A DNA stretch of 64,000 nucleotides from Clostridia bacterium (GTDB lineage Bacteria; Bacillota; Clostridia; Christensenellales; CAG-314), in contig JAVVRZ010000002.1 in NCBI GenBank assembly GCA_036654455.1, forward strand, positions 1 through 64,000, written 5' to 3'. The translations under genes were made by a program, and so were the position numbers. This document shows positions 44,105 through 53,650 of this stretch, in pieces; position 1 is the first letter of the stretch, and every line of letters starts with the position of its first letter. The notes beneath the pieces were generated by a model that did no database searches, was not told the DNA's origin, and saw nothing but the letters and a program-made list of their open reading frames with translations.

Positions 44105-44899
44105 CTATTTAATTGTCTTAGCGTATATTTCGTTTTTGGTGATGTTGCGGTCTTTTGCGACTTGCTTAATGGCTTGCATTTTGGTTAGTCCGCAATCGAT
44201 ATAGTAATCTATATGTTGTTGAACTGTTAAATTTGTCAGCGGGTTGACTTCGAGTTTGCCCTCGACAACAATTACAAATTCGCCTTTTGCAACGTCGATT
44301 TTTACGCTACCTAATGTTCCAAAAGTAAGGCTTTCGTAAAGTTTGGTAAGCTCCCTAGCTATACAAACTTGCCTTTCGCCTAAGACAGTGTATAAATAAG
44401 CGAGGTCATCTTCGACATTATGAACCGAAGAATAAAATATTAGCGTACAGGCAGTTGAAATAGTCTGCCAAAGCTTATCTCTTTCGACTGTCTTTTCGGG
44501 CAAAAACCCCACAAAAGTAAATGGAGAAGAAAAACCCGAAAGCGCAACTGCGTTGACAAAAGCGCAACTGCCCGAAATAACGGTATAAGCGATATTGTTT
44601 TCTTTCAAATAATTAACCATTATTTGTCCGGGGTCGCTTATCGTAGGCATGCCTGCGTCTGCAATCACGGCGACAGTACCTACTAAAATGTCTTGTGAAA
44701 GTTGAGCAAGGGTAGAAACTTCGTTAAATTTATGGTAAGAACGAAGAGGTTTTGTTATATTAAAATTTTTAAGAAGCATACCGCTATGCCTAGTATCCTC
44801 GCAGTAAATAACGTCGACAGAATTAAGCGTTTCGATTGCACGAGGACTCATTTCCCCGAGATTACCTATTGGAGTTGCCACAAAATAAACTTTTACCAC
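44105..44899 (-). CDS. rsmI: 16S rRNA (cytidine-1402 2'-O) methyltransferase
   Basis: It 2'-O-methylates C1402 in the decoding centre of 16S rRNA with SAM. The 264-aa product has the family start VYFVATPIGNLGEMSPRA, the ISDPG motif near 87, the GFLPEK segment near 133 and VIVVEGK near 212. The start codon is GTG, with GTGGGG upstream. The stop abuts the 29-bp repeat array. It lies 172 nt downstream of a TrmN6-like methyltransferase, the usual partner in Firmicutes. Confidence 0.94.
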   Translation of the reverse strand: MVKVYFVATPIGNLGEMSPRAIETLNSVDVIYCEDTRHSGMLLKNFNITKPLRSYHKFNEVSTLAQLSQDILVGTVAVIADAGMPTISDPGQIMVNYLKENNIAYTVISGSCAFVNAVALSGFSSPFTFVGFLPEKTVERDKLWQTISTACTLIFYSSVHNVEDDLAYLYTVLGERQVCIARELTKLYESLTFGTLGSVKIDVAKGEFVIVVEGKLEVNPLTNLTVQQHIDYYIDCGLTKMQAIKQVAKDRNITKNEIYAKTIK

Positions 44900-45071
44900 T
44901 TTTTCCCCACTTCTTTTATACTTATTATAAGAGTAATTGTTATCCCCCTATTTTACGCCGAAATTTTTGCTATTTTTTGTATTTGACAGCTTATGTTAAC
45001 TTGCGATATAACTACAACTATCGTCGCTACCAACACTGTTTATATAATTTGCAGTTGATACAACTTCTTTG

Positions 45072-45956
45072 CTAAACTTTACCGTATAATTGTTTGACAG
45101 TTTGCGTATAATTGCCGTCTTTATCAAAAATTATTATGTCCGGCAGTATGGTTAGACCAACCTTACCGCATTTTGTCGCCTTAATAATTACAGTCTTTGG
45201 GCTAACTCCCTGTCGAGCGCAAATAAAAGTAAGTTCTTTGGGCTGTAAATTGTAGTGACTGGCAAGAACCATAATTTCGCTTAACCGCTGAACTTGATGT
45301 ATTAAATAGAAACTACCCGAATCTTTCAAAATTGCCGAGCTTAACGCTAAAAGTTGCTGTAAAGTAAGCCCGACTTCGTGGCGAGCAAGCAAAATTTCTT
45401 GATTTTGTTGAGTTTGCCCGGAATTTAGCTTGCGGTAAGGCGGATTTGCCACCACGCAATCTACGTCTTGAAAATAGTTAAGGTAGTCGTTTGCGATTAA
45501 ACTAATTTTTCCGTCTAAGTTTATGTCCTCTACCGAGTTAGGTTTTGCCGTTAAATTAGACTGTTTAACGCTTAGACTTTGCCGTTTATTTGTAATAGCC
45601 GATAAAATATCGTTACAGTCTAGGCATAAGGGCTTTATTATATCTTGCTGATTATTAATCTTTAAGCTAAGCAAACAATTATTGTAAAGCGACTGTTGAA
45701 ATTCTACCGCAACTACGCTACTTGGGCGTTGCTTATAAGCGAGCAATATTGATATCACTCCCGAACCGCTACAAAGTTCGACTACATGTTTGCTTGCGAT
45801 ATTTTTTACGCTGTTTGCAAGCAAAACCGAGTCGCTGGTAAAACGATACCCCGATTTGCTCTGCACAATAAACAAGTCGCCGACTTCAAGGTCTTCGGCA
45901 ACTTGATTTGCAGACAAAACTATGCCTTTTTGAGCTAAAATATCATCAATGCCCAT
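45072..45956 (-). CDS. TrmN6-like tRNA(adenine) N6-methyltransferase
   Basis: Predicted SAM-dependent methyltransferase of the TrmN6/YabB type, acting on A37 of a tRNA by homology. The 294-aa product has motif I ELCSGSGVIS (60-69), the N6-adenine catalytic motif NPPY (171-174) and FTSDSVLLA near the N-terminus. Between them residues about 120-160 form an insertion not seen in the short E. coli-type enzymes. It begins directly after the FAH-family gene and lies upstream of rsmI. Confidence 0.88.
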   Translation of the reverse strand: MGIDDILAQKGIVLSANQVAEDLEVGDLFIVQSKSGYRFTSDSVLLANSVKNIASKHVVELCSGSGVISILLAYKQRPSSVVAVEFQQSLYNNCLLSLKINNQQDIIKPLCLDCNDILSAITNKRQSLSVKQSNLTAKPNSVEDINLDGKISLIANDYLNYFQDVDCVVANPPYRKLNSGQTQQNQEILLARHEVGLTLQQLLALSSAILKDSGSFYLIHQVQRLSEIMVLASHYNLQPKELTFICARQGVSPKTVIIKATKCGKVGLTILPDIIIFDKDGNYTQTVKQLYGKV

Positions 45957-46706
45957 CTATTCGGCGATTACTCTATTAGTAATACTGCCCAAAGAAGAAA
46001 TTTGTATGGTTACGGTATCGCCAACGTGGATTTCGCCTACGCCTTGCGGTGTGCCGGTTAGAATAATATCGCCAACTTCAAGCGTCATTATACTTGAAAC
46101 AAATTCGACAATATCGTAAACGTTTCTTATTAGGTCGGCGGTGTTGCCGTCTTGTACGACAGTTCCGTTAAGAACGGTTTGAACGGTTAGATTTGTTGGG
46201 TCAATATCGGTTGTAATATAGCTACCAACAGGACAAAAGGTATCATAACCCTTAGCACGTGTCCATTGACCGTCAATTTTTTGAAAATTACGCTCCGAAA
46301 CATCGTTTGCGCAAGTATAACCAAAGATATATTTGCCAGCGTCGGCTTTGCTCGCCTTGCGAACACGCTTGCCGATTACTATTACAAGTTCTGCCTCATA
46401 GTGAACTGTGCTTGCAAGCGTTGGATAAACTATATTGCCCTCAGGCGCAAGTAACGCCGAAACAGGTTTTTGAAAGATTACAGGTAACATATTAGGGTCG
46501 TGACGCATTTCTTCACGGTGCTTAGCGTAATTTACGCCCAAAGCGACAACCTTAGTTGGGACGACTGGGCAAAGCAAACTTGACACTTCTATTTGCTTGC
46601 CAACGCTAAATTCGCCGTAAATGTCGCCCGAAATTAGATAATATTTGCCGTCTTTATATTCGGCGTAAGTTGGAACGTCATTAAACAAAACTCTCGCAAT
46701 TTGCAT
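45957..46706 (-). CDS. Fumarylacetoacetate hydrolase (FAH) family protein
   Basis: A 249-aa protein of the FAH family, whose members hydrolyse or decarboxylate 2-oxo-type substrates with a divalent metal. It has ALGVNYAKH (about 56-64), the metal-binding HYEAELVIVIGK (about 100-111) with the two Glu ligands, the later Asp in the CANDVSERN segment (about 130-138), and the C-terminal GTPQGVG motif. The narrow substrate cannot be deduced; oxaloacetate decarboxylase or acylpyruvase activity is common in this subgroup. AGAGGT precedes the ATG. Confidence 0.9.
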   Translation of the reverse strand: MQIARVLFNDVPTYAEYKDGKYYLISGDIYGEFSVGKQIEVSSLLCPVVPTKVVALGVNYAKHREEMRHDPNMLPVIFQKPVSALLAPEGNIVYPTLASTVHYEAELVIVIGKRVRKASKADAGKYIFGYTCANDVSERNFQKIDGQWTRAKGYDTFCPVGSYITTDIDPTNLTVQTVLNGTVVQDGNTADLIRNVYDIVEFVSSIMTLEVGDIILTGTPQGVGEIHVGDTVTIQISSLGSITNRVIAE

Positions 46707-46940
46707 AATTTAGACCTCTTAATAATCATATATTTATGATTATTTTATCATACTTAATCAATTTAATCAACCTCAACTTAGATTAATTTTTAAATATTGA
46801 CTTATCTTTTTTTTAAAAAAACTTCTTACTTTACCTTGCTAACCCTTGCTTATTTACGCTAAACTAAACAATCAATAATTAATCTTGCCGGCTTAAACAG
46901 TCTAACGAGCAAAATGTTTTTGTAAAAAGAAAAATAGTCC

Positions 46941-46969
46941 TTTACAACTTGTTTAAAATACTGTATAAT
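46941..46969 (+). promoter_or_regulatory. Promoter of tRNA-Val
   Basis: TTTACA (46941-46946), a 17-bp spacer and a perfect TATAAT (46964-46969) end 11 nt before the tRNA. Confidence 0.85.
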
Positions 46970-46980
46970 TTAATAAATTC

Positions 46981-47056
46981 GGGCGATTAACTCAGTTGGG
47001 AGAGTGTCTTCTTGACGTGGAGAAAGTCACAGGTTCGAGTCCTGTATCGCCCACCA
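46981..47056 (+). tRNA. tRNA-Val (anticodon GAC)
   Basis: The acceptor stem GGGCGAT pairs with ATCGCCC, the anticodon arm is TCTTC-TTGACGT-GGAGA, the T arm has GGTTCGAGTCC, discriminator A and an encoded CCA. The loop triplet GAC gives Val. One G-T pair is present in the anticodon stem. Confidence 0.95.
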
Positions 47057-47058
47057 AA

Positions 47059-47090
47059 AAACGACAATATAACTATTGTCGTTTTTTTGT
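47059..47090 (+). terminator. Terminator of tRNA-Val
   Basis: AAACGACAATA / TATTGTCGTTT with a 4-nt loop is followed by T residues. It starts 3 nt after the CCA. Confidence 0.9.
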
Positions 47091-47226
47091 ACTCTATTAA
47101 CCTTGAATTGTCAATTATTTTTGCGACGGTCGCAAATGCTTATTTAGTCTTATAAGCATATTGTGTTTTTACGATACAAATTAAAAACGCCTAAATTACA
47201 TTTTATTGTGGCGCAAGCTAAAACGC

Positions 47227-48771
47227 CTAGTTGGTAACGTCGAAAACTTTGTTACAAAGCGCTTGGGAAAACTCAATTTCGTGCGAAACAAGAAGAATTG
47301 CGCCCGTGTAAGCTTGCAGAGCTTTGAGAAGTTCTTCTTTGGCGAGAACGTCAAGATGGTTTGTCGGTTCGTCAAGTATAAGTAGCCCGGTTGGCTTGCG
47401 TTCAAGAGAGGCGAGTTTGGCTCTAACTTGTTCTCCGCCTGACAAATTACCTATCGCCTTAGTGGCAAGGTCGCCTTTAAGTCCTACGCTAGCGAGCAGG
47501 GTTCTAATTTCTTTTTGGGAATATTTAGGATAGATATTTTGAAGGTAAGCAATCGCCGAATTTGCAAGGTTACTAAATGAAAAGTCTTGTTCGAGATAGC
47601 CTACTTTTGCATTTGCGTTGATTGAAAACTTGCCCGATAGACTGGGAATTAACTGCATAATTGTCTTAACTAGCGTGGTCTTGCCAATGCCATTCGTACC
47701 ACGTATCCACAGCTTGTCCTCGCCTCCAATATGAATTGATAGGGGCGGAAGCAAAGGTTTGTCGTAGCCAATTACCAAATTATCAACTACTAACATATTT
47801 TTAGTAATAACCGAGTCGCACTCAAAAGAAAAAGTCGATGGCAGTACGGTTACGGGTTTAGTTAGCACGTCCATTTTGTCAAGCATTTTTTTACGACTGT
47901 TAGCCATACCGGCGGTTGCCGCACGAGCCTTATTTTTGGCTATATATTCTTCCATCTTCTTAATTTCACGCTGTTGACGCTCATAAGAATCAACATATTG
48001 ACGTTGATTATTGTCGTGTGCAAGCAAAAATGCGTCATAATTGCCGGGATATTTCTTAATTTCGTGGTTCTCTATGCTTAAAATAAAGTTTGTAACTCTA
48101 TTTAAAAATGCGGTATTGTGCGAAACTAACAAAAACGTGCCTTGATAAGTTTCTAGATATTTAGCTAGCCATTCGATATGTTCAAGGTCTAAAAAGTTTG
48201 TAGGCTCGTCAAGCATAATCAAATCATAGTCGTCAAGCAATAATTTCGCTAACATTACTTTGGCTCGTTGCCCTCCGCTTAATATAGATACGCTAGTATC
48301 GTAACCGATAGCGCCTATGCCTAGTCCGTTGGCAACTTTCTTAATGGTTGCGTCCATTTCATAAAAACCCGACGTTTCTAATCGTTCTTGAAGTCTAGAA
48401 CTCTTGTTGCATAACTTTTCAAGTTCGTCTAGGTCGGTTAAATTAGACATTTCGTTATAAAGCTGTTCGAGGCGTTGCTCGGTTACAAATAAATTCTCAA
48501 AAGAAGTCTTTAAGTAATCCATAACCGACAAAGATTTGTCGATATTTGCGTGTTGGTCAAGATAACCAAAACGAACGCCGTTAAGCCACAGCACTTCGCC
48601 TTCGTCTTGCATAATTTTACTTGCGATAATGTTGACGAAAGTTGTCTTGCCTGCGCCGTTAAAGCCAACAATACCTATATGTTCTTTACTGTTAACGTTA
48701 AAACTTGCCTTTTCAAACAAAATTTTACCGTCAAAAGAGTGGGTTAAATTGTTTACCGTTAGTATGCTCAT
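47227..48771 (-). CDS. ABC-F family ATPase
   Basis: A soluble tandem ABC ATPase of the ABC-F class, which binds ribosomes and affects translation or antibiotic protection, rather than transporting. The 514-aa product has Walker A GFNGAGKT (36-43), signature LSGGQRAKVMLA near 165, a long linker rich in charged residues (about 245-310; the P-site interaction motif), a second Walker A GTNGIGKTT near 358, and LSGGEQVRAKLA near 445. No membrane segment. GGAG precedes the ATG. It cannot be assigned to a resistance subfamily from sequence alone. Confidence 0.92.
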   Translation of the reverse strand: MSILTVNNLTHSFDGKILFEKASFNVNSKEHIGIVGFNGAGKTTFVNIIASKIMQDEGEVLWLNGVRFGYLDQHANIDKSLSVMDYLKTSFENLFVTEQRLEQLYNEMSNLTDLDELEKLCNKSSRLQERLETSGFYEMDATIKKVANGLGIGAIGYDTSVSILSGGQRAKVMLAKLLLDDYDLIMLDEPTNFLDLEHIEWLAKYLETYQGTFLLVSHNTAFLNRVTNFILSIENHEIKKYPGNYDAFLLAHDNNQRQYVDSYERQQREIKKMEEYIAKNKARAATAGMANSRKKMLDKMDVLTKPVTVLPSTFSFECDSVITKNMLVVDNLVIGYDKPLLPPLSIHIGGEDKLWIRGTNGIGKTTLVKTIMQLIPSLSGKFSINANAKVGYLEQDFSFSNLANSAIAYLQNIYPKYSQKEIRTLLASVGLKGDLATKAIGNLSGGEQVRAKLASLERKPTGLLILDEPTNHLDVLAKEELLKALQAYTGAILLVSHEIEFSQALCNKVFDVTN

Positions 48772-48857
48772 TAATTTACTCCAAAATATTTATTTATTAT
48801 ATCATAAGATAGCTTTTTATAAAAGCAAATAATAAAATCGCTAGTTTTTTACAAACT

Positions 48858-48882
48858 AAAAGGCAAGAACACTTGCCTTATT
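48858..48882 (-). terminator. Weak terminator upstream of the ABC-F gene (end of nothing on minus; hairpin only)
   Basis: AAGGCAAG (48860-48867) and CTTGCCTT (48872-48879) form an 8-bp stem with a 4-nt loop and only four T residues on the minus strand. It sits after the acetyltransferase gene (minus), which it would terminate. Confidence 0.5.
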
Positions 48883-48920
48883 AAAGACTTAAAAGATAAA
48901 ACTATTAATTTAAAGAAAGG

Positions 48921-49532
48921 TTAAATATTCTCCCAGTCGATTAATTGGTCTTTATAAAAATATTTATGGTCTTTGGCGGAAATTGGACGAATAACCTTGC
49001 AAGGGTTGCCGTAAGCCACAACGTCGCTAGGAATATTCTTAGTGACTACGCTCCCTGCGCCTATTACGCTATTATTGCCTATTGTAACGCCCGGCATAAC
49101 TAAAACGCCCGCACCTATCCAAACGTTGTCGCCAATTACCACGTCTTTGTTATATTGATACCCTTTTGAACGTAGAGTGGGTTCGATAGGGTGACCGGCG
49201 GTAGCGATTGTAACATTAGGCGCAAACATAACGCAGTCGCCTACTGTAATATTACCGTCGTCGACTAAGGTTAAATTAAAGTTTGCGTAAACATTGTCGC
49301 CAAAACTAACGTGACTACCGCCCCAGTTAGCGTGAAGAGGCGGTTCGATATAGGAATTGTCGCCAAAGTGAGCAAACATTGTTTTGAGCATATTAGTTCG
49401 TTTGTCAAGCTCGTTTGGTCGGCAAGCGTTAAATTCGTAAAGCGACATTAGACACTCAACCTGACTCTTTAATATTTGAGGCGAAAGCGGTAGATAAAGT
49501 AACCCTTTGTCCATACGTTCTTTTTCAGTCAT
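48921..49532 (-). CDS. Maltose/galactoside-type O-acetyltransferase
   Basis: A left-handed beta-helix acetyltransferase that uses acetyl-CoA to acetylate sugars. The 203-aa product has the MAC N-terminal helix region (1-55), hexapeptide repeats from about 70 to 180, the catalytic His in TAGHP (about 112-116), and GAGVLVMPGVTIG and VIGAGSVVTK motifs. Size and sequence match the Maa/LacA family. AAGGAA precedes the ATG. It lies 63 nt after the FGGY kinase and could be part of the same unit. Confidence 0.92.
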   Translation of the reverse strand: MTEKERMDKGLLYLPLSPQILKSQVECLMSLYEFNACRPNELDKRTNMLKTMFAHFGDNSYIEPPLHANWGGSHVSFGDNVYANFNLTLVDDGNITVGDCVMFAPNVTIATAGHPIEPTLRSKGYQYNKDVVIGDNVWIGAGVLVMPGVTIGNNSVIGAGSVVTKNIPSDVVAYGNPCKVIRPISAKDHKYFYKDQLIDWENI

Positions 49533-49595
49533 ATATTTCCTTTTTAAAGCGAATAAGTAAAACCTTAATTAAACAATTAGCCTTTGTAAAACAGG

Positions 49596-51146
49596 TTAAT
49601 CACGTTTTAAGATGTCGTAGAGCTTCTTATAAATTGGTTGCAACTGCGGATAAGTTTGTTTATAGACCTCAGTATACAATTCGTGATAGAGTTTATGATT
49701 GTCTAAATTAGGAATAAACTCGCTTGTATAGTGCGTCATTGAAGCAACTGCGGTTTGGTAGTCGGGATAGTCTTTCATAGCGACATAGCCGGTAATTGCT
49801 CCGCCTAAGCCTGTCGCCTCATAAGTCTGTATTCGCTTAACGGGTAAACCAAACATATCGGCTGTCATTTGACAAATAACGTCGCTTTGACTACCGCCCC
49901 CCGCTACTGTTAAAAATTTAATATCGTTGCCTGTACGCTTCTTCAAATTTAAATAACCGTCGTAAAGAGCGTAGCCTACGCCCTCGATAATAGCCCTATA
50001 TAAGTGGGCTTTGGTATGAACGGAATTGAAACCTATAATACTGCCCTTGCCTTCGGGTTGTTTGAGTTGAGGCGCCCAGTAAGGCTGTAACATTAGCCCT
50101 TCGCAACCAACGGGGACATTGTTAAGCTCTTCATTGAGAATTTCTTCGGGTGGAATATCAAGCTCCCTAGCCTTGTTAACTTCTTTTTGCGCAAATTCGT
50201 TTAAAAACCAGTTAACCATCCAGTACCCACGATAAATTTGTATTTCGGGGTTAAATAGCGTTGGCGCTACCGACGGATAAGAAGGCATAAACGTCATTGG
50301 TTCGATATACTTTTGGGTGGCAAATTGTATTGTAGAAGCTGTTCCAAAGGAAAGGCTTGCGCTATTCTGGTCTATTAAACCTAGCCCTATTGCCTCGCTA
50401 CCTTTGTCGCTACCGGCAGAAATTAAAGGTAAGCCCTCTTTAATGCCCGTAAGCTCGCTTGCTTTTTTGGTGACTAAACCTATTACTTGGTCGGGTTGAA
50501 CTAATTCGGGTAGCCAACTATGGTCAATAATACCAAAAATGGGATATTGAATATCGCTTGTAGGTTTCCACTTGCGTTCTTTATACTGCATAGGAATATG
50601 CCCGATACAGCCAGCGACCGACTCTTTAAATTCGCCTGTTAGTTTAAAGTTAAGTAGCCCGCCTAAGCTCATATATTTGTAAGTTTTTTTCCAAAGTTGA
50701 GGTTGGTTCTCGGCTATCCAGTTGCTTTTGGTAATTTTGCGTTGAACGTCAATCGCCTCGCTCATACCTACTAAACGGAAAGCGACTTTGCATTTAAGGG
50801 GAAGGGGCGCTTTGCACTCGGCTCGTCGTTGGTCAAGCCAAAGTATAAAATCTCTAATAGTATTGCCTTGCTTATCTACGCAAGTAAAAGTATCTCTCAT
50901 TGGAGAAACGGTCATACAAATAATGTTGTTCCAACGCTCGCCTATTTGCGTTTTACAGTCGTTAGTAGCCCTACATAGGCTGTCCCAGTACAAATCAATA
51001 CTTTGTTCAGCCCAACCCGAATGTAGCGCATAGTAAGATTGAGGATATTTTTGCTTAGAAATGCAAATAAGTTCGCCAACGTTGTTAAATACCATAGCCC
51101 TAAGGCTCTGCGTGCCACAATCAATAGATAATACTAGTCGTTCCAT
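49596..51146 (-). CDS. FGGY-family carbohydrate kinase
   Basis: Predicted to phosphorylate a pentose, ketose or polyol with ATP. The 516-aa product has the phosphate-1 motif DCGTQSLRAMVF (about 7-18), ILWLDQR near 95, the phosphate-2 motif SFGTASTIQF (near 270) and the adenosine-binding AGGGSQSDVICQM (near 413), all typical of the FGGY fold. It is close to xylulokinase in architecture, but the sugar cannot be fixed. GGAGA precedes the ATG; the gene starts 18 nt after the upstream P-loop kinase. No sugar transporter or isomerase is nearby. Confidence 0.9.
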   Translation of the reverse strand: MERLVLSIDCGTQSLRAMVFNNVGELICISKQKYPQSYYALHSGWAEQSIDLYWDSLCRATNDCKTQIGERWNNIICMTVSPMRDTFTCVDKQGNTIRDFILWLDQRRAECKAPLPLKCKVAFRLVGMSEAIDVQRKITKSNWIAENQPQLWKKTYKYMSLGGLLNFKLTGEFKESVAGCIGHIPMQYKERKWKPTSDIQYPIFGIIDHSWLPELVQPDQVIGLVTKKASELTGIKEGLPLISAGSDKGSEAIGLGLIDQNSASLSFGTASTIQFATQKYIEPMTFMPSYPSVAPTLFNPEIQIYRGYWMVNWFLNEFAQKEVNKARELDIPPEEILNEELNNVPVGCEGLMLQPYWAPQLKQPEGKGSIIGFNSVHTKAHLYRAIIEGVGYALYDGYLNLKKRTGNDIKFLTVAGGGSQSDVICQMTADMFGLPVKRIQTYEATGLGGAITGYVAMKDYPDYQTAVASMTHYTSEFIPNLDNHKLYHELYTEVYKQTYPQLQPIYKKLYDILKRD

Positions 51147-51164
51147 ATCTTCTCCAAAAATAAA

Positions 51165-52052
51165 TTAATCTTTGTAATTAAAACCGCACATTGTTTGCCA
51201 ACTAACAAGGTCTGCGTTAGATTTCTTAATATATTCGCCTACGGTTAGCCCGTTAGGCAAGGTATCGTCTTGCGAATAAATTAACGCTTCGAGATAACCT
51301 AAATGAGCAAGATTTGCCGAAACTACTAATGTATGCCCGGTATAAATATAAAGTTTATTTGCAAAACTTAACACTTCAAGTTTAGGCAAGGCGCAACGAC
51401 AATTAATTTGTTCTATAAAATAATCTACCTTAGCTACTCTAATCGTATCTACGTTAAGAGTAGGATAAATATTGCTTGGCGAAACATAAACACGGCGTAA
51501 CTTTGGATTATTTTTATAGTCGTCTAGGGCGCTTAAAATAAGCTCGGCTACCTTTTCGGGCGAAATTGTAGTGGTGTCTATAATTAAATTGTAGTTAGAA
51601 AAATCTGTTACGTCTACGTTGTAAACAGTTTTGTAACGAGAAACTTCTTCTTCGTATCTTGCGTCAAGCTCGGCTTGGGCATCTTCGATTGAACTAAAAG
51701 TTTCTTCTTCTGCTTTGCGGTTAGCAAATACTCGCAAAGAGGCGACGTAGGGCGAAACAAGCAACCTAACTTTAAACGACGGCGTGATAAAATGCCAGGC
51801 TAGGCGAGAGTCGAAAATTATATCTTTATCGGCGTTATCCTTAGCGTATTGCTTAGACTTGCCATCGATTAAGTAATCATAGTTATAGTCATTACTGCAT
51901 AGACGGTTGAGTTCAAGCGTGCTTAGACCTTTGTCACGAGCGATATCTCGTTGAATTCTGCCCGTACTAAATATGTCGTAGCCTTGTCTTGCAAGTATGT
52001 CGCATACGGCGGACTTACCGCTTCCTAACTGTCCGTTAATTGTTATAAACAT
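51165..52052 (-). CDS. Cytidylate-kinase-like P-loop protein with a C-terminal extension
   Basis: A 295-aa protein. The N-terminal half (1-175) is a nucleoside-monophosphate-kinase-like P-loop domain with GQLGSGKS (7-14), GRIQRDIA (about 32-39), IIFDSRLAWHF (about 78-88) and an Arg-containing lid. The C-terminal 110 residues (about 185-295) begin VYVSPSNIYPT and contain LYIYTGHTLVVSANLAHLGY, loosely resembling a ParB/sulfiredoxin-type domain. The substrate of the kinase half is unknown. Own promoter (52094-52122) and an 18-nt gap to the FGGY gene. Confidence 0.75.
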   Translation of the reverse strand: MFITINGQLGSGKSAVCDILARQGYDIFSTGRIQRDIARDKGLSTLELNRLCSNDYNYDYLIDGKSKQYAKDNADKDIIFDSRLAWHFITPSFKVRLLVSPYVASLRVFANRKAEEETFSSIEDAQAELDARYEEEVSRYKTVYNVDVTDFSNYNLIIDTTTISPEKVAELILSALDDYKNNPKLRRVYVSPSNIYPTLNVDTIRVAKVDYFIEQINCRCALPKLEVLSFANKLYIYTGHTLVVSANLAHLGYLEALIYSQDDTLPNGLTVGEYIKKSNADLVSWQTMCGFNYKD

Positions 52053-52093
52053 ATATGTATCCTTTAAAAATGTATTTTGACCTCTACTTATTC

Positions 52094-52122
52094 ATTTTAT
52101 CACATAATAAAGACTTTTGCAA
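52094..52122 (-). promoter_or_regulatory. Promoter of the P-loop kinase-FGGY unit
   Basis: On the minus strand TTGCAA (52122-52117), a 17-bp spacer and TAAAAT (52099-52094), with an extended TG before the -10 box. Confidence 0.78.
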
Positions 52123-52130
52123 TAAAGATA

Positions 52131-52161
52131 AAAAATAAGACTAACAAATTTTGTTAGCCTT
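52131..52161 (-). terminator. Terminator of the DUF1846 gene
   Basis: On the minus strand AAGGCTAACAAA / TTTGTTAGTCTT (one G-T pair) is followed by TTATTTTTT. Confidence 0.72.
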
Positions 52162-52168
52162 AAATAAA

Positions 52169-53650
52169 TTATTCGGTATATAAGTCGCCCGAAACGTATA
52201 CGTCTTCGCTTGTAACGTCAATGCCTAGTTTTCTAAATACCGAATAAGTGCCTTGTGTAAGTATTCTGGTTGTGTGAACTTGGCAACCCTTTAATTTGGG
52301 CAGTTGTTTTAAAGCGATTATTGCCGTATCGTTGTAATATTGCGAGATAGATAACGCTACAAGAACTTGTTCAAGCGTCATCATTTCACGCTTGCTCTTA
52401 TAAACATTGCGATTTAAAAACACTATTGGCTCGATAACTTCGCAAGGTAACAACTTAACTTCGTCATATATGCCTGCAAGCGTCTTTAAAGCGTTGAGGG
52501 TGCAAGAAGCGGAAGACGTAAGCAAATCTGATTGTTTACCTGTAATTACTTGACCGTTTGCAAGCTCGATAGACGTAACGGGAACACTGCATTGACGCTC
52601 GTATTCTAACGCAGGGGTAACGCAGGGGCGGTCGGTCACCGACAACCCAAGTTTGCGCATTAAAAATTCTAATCTTGTAACGGTATCAAGCCCTACAAGA
52701 CCTTTCTTATAGTCGACCTTGGCGACTAGATAGCGACGAATAACTTCTTGGCAAGAAGCGTATCTACACGCTGAGTCGTCTATAATTGCGCTTGAAAGAC
52801 AGTTTACCCCCATATCAGTGGGGCTAAAATATATTTGTTCGCCGGCAATATTTGTCAAAATATTGTTGACAACGGGAAAAGCCTCGATATCTCGATTGTA
52901 ATTTGTAGTTGTGATATTGTAACGCTGTAAATGATAAGGGTCAATCGTGGTAACGTCGCCTAAATCTGCCGTCGCAGCTTCATAAGCTACGTTAATCGGG
53001 TGCGAAAGCGGTAAATTCCAAATAGGAAAAGTTTCAAACTTAGCGTAGCCAGCCTTGACTCCGTGAAGATTCTCGTGATAAAGTTGAGAAAGGCAAGTTG
53101 CAAGCTTACCGCTACCCGGACCGGGCGCAGTAACGACAACAAGAGGACGAGTGGTTGGAATATAAGGATTTTTGCCGTAACCTTCGGGGCTGACGATAGT
53201 TTCTACGTCAAGAGGGTAACCCTTAGTTTCTTTATGAATATATACTTTTTCGCCCTTGTTTGTAAGATTTCTAATAAACTGGTTGACTTGTACTTCGTCT
53301 TCGTAAAGGGTAATTACAATAGCCGAAACAAGAATGCCTACCTTACGCAAGTTGTCAATTACACGTAAAGATTCTAGGGAATAAGTTATGCCAAAGTCAG
53401 CTCGAATTTTGTTACGAACAATATCTTTGCTACTTATACAAAAAATAACTTCTACCCTATCCTTTAACTTTTGAAGCAAGCGAATTTTTACATTTTCGTC
53501 AAAACCCGGCAAAATTCTCGAAGCGTGAAGGTCGTCAAATAACTTACCGCCAAATTCTAGGTAAAGTTTATTATCAAATTGATTGATACGCTCTAAAATT
53601 TTAGCCGTTTGCTGTTCGACGTATAAATTATTATCAAACCCTATTTTCAT
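52169..53650 (-). CDS. DUF1846 family protein
   Basis: A 493-aa soluble protein of the DUF1846 family, widespread in Firmicutes and without an assigned function. Family features are MKIGFDNNLYVEQQ at the start, FGGKLFDDLHASRILPGF (about 33-50), KDIVRNKIRADFG (about 76-88), the P-loop-like TAPGPGSGKLATCLSQLYHE (about 175-194) and DMGVNCLSSAI near 285. The GxGSGK loop suggests nucleotide or phosphate binding. It has its own promoter and terminator and is monocistronic. GGGAG lies upstream of the ATG. Confidence 0.88.
   Translation of the reverse strand: MKIGFDNNLYVEQQTAKILERINQFDNKLYLEFGGKLFDDLHASRILPGFDENVKIRLLQKLKDRVEVIFCISSKDIVRNKIRADFGITYSLESLRVIDNLRKVGILVSAIVITLYEDEVQVNQFIRNLTNKGEKVYIHKETKGYPLDVETIVSPEGYGKNPYIPTTRPLVVVTAPGPGSGKLATCLSQLYHENLHGVKAGYAKFETFPIWNLPLSHPINVAYEAATADLGDVTTIDPYHLQRYNITTTNYNRDIEAFPVVNNILTNIAGEQIYFSPTDMGVNCLSSAIIDDSACRYASCQEVIRRYLVAKVDYKKGLVGLDTVTRLEFLMRKLGLSVTDRPCVTPALEYERQCSVPVTSIELANGQVITGKQSDLLTSSASCTLNALKTLAGIYDEVKLLPCEVIEPIVFLNRNVYKSKREMMTLEQVLVALSISQYYNDTAIIALKQLPKLKGCQVHTTRILTQGTYSVFRKLGIDVTSEDVYVSGDLYTE

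Noticed and set aside
48858-48882. Terminator for the ABC-F gene
   Set aside because: It lies upstream of that gene on the minus strand's 5' side; if it works it would end the transcript of the acetyltransferase gene read before it.
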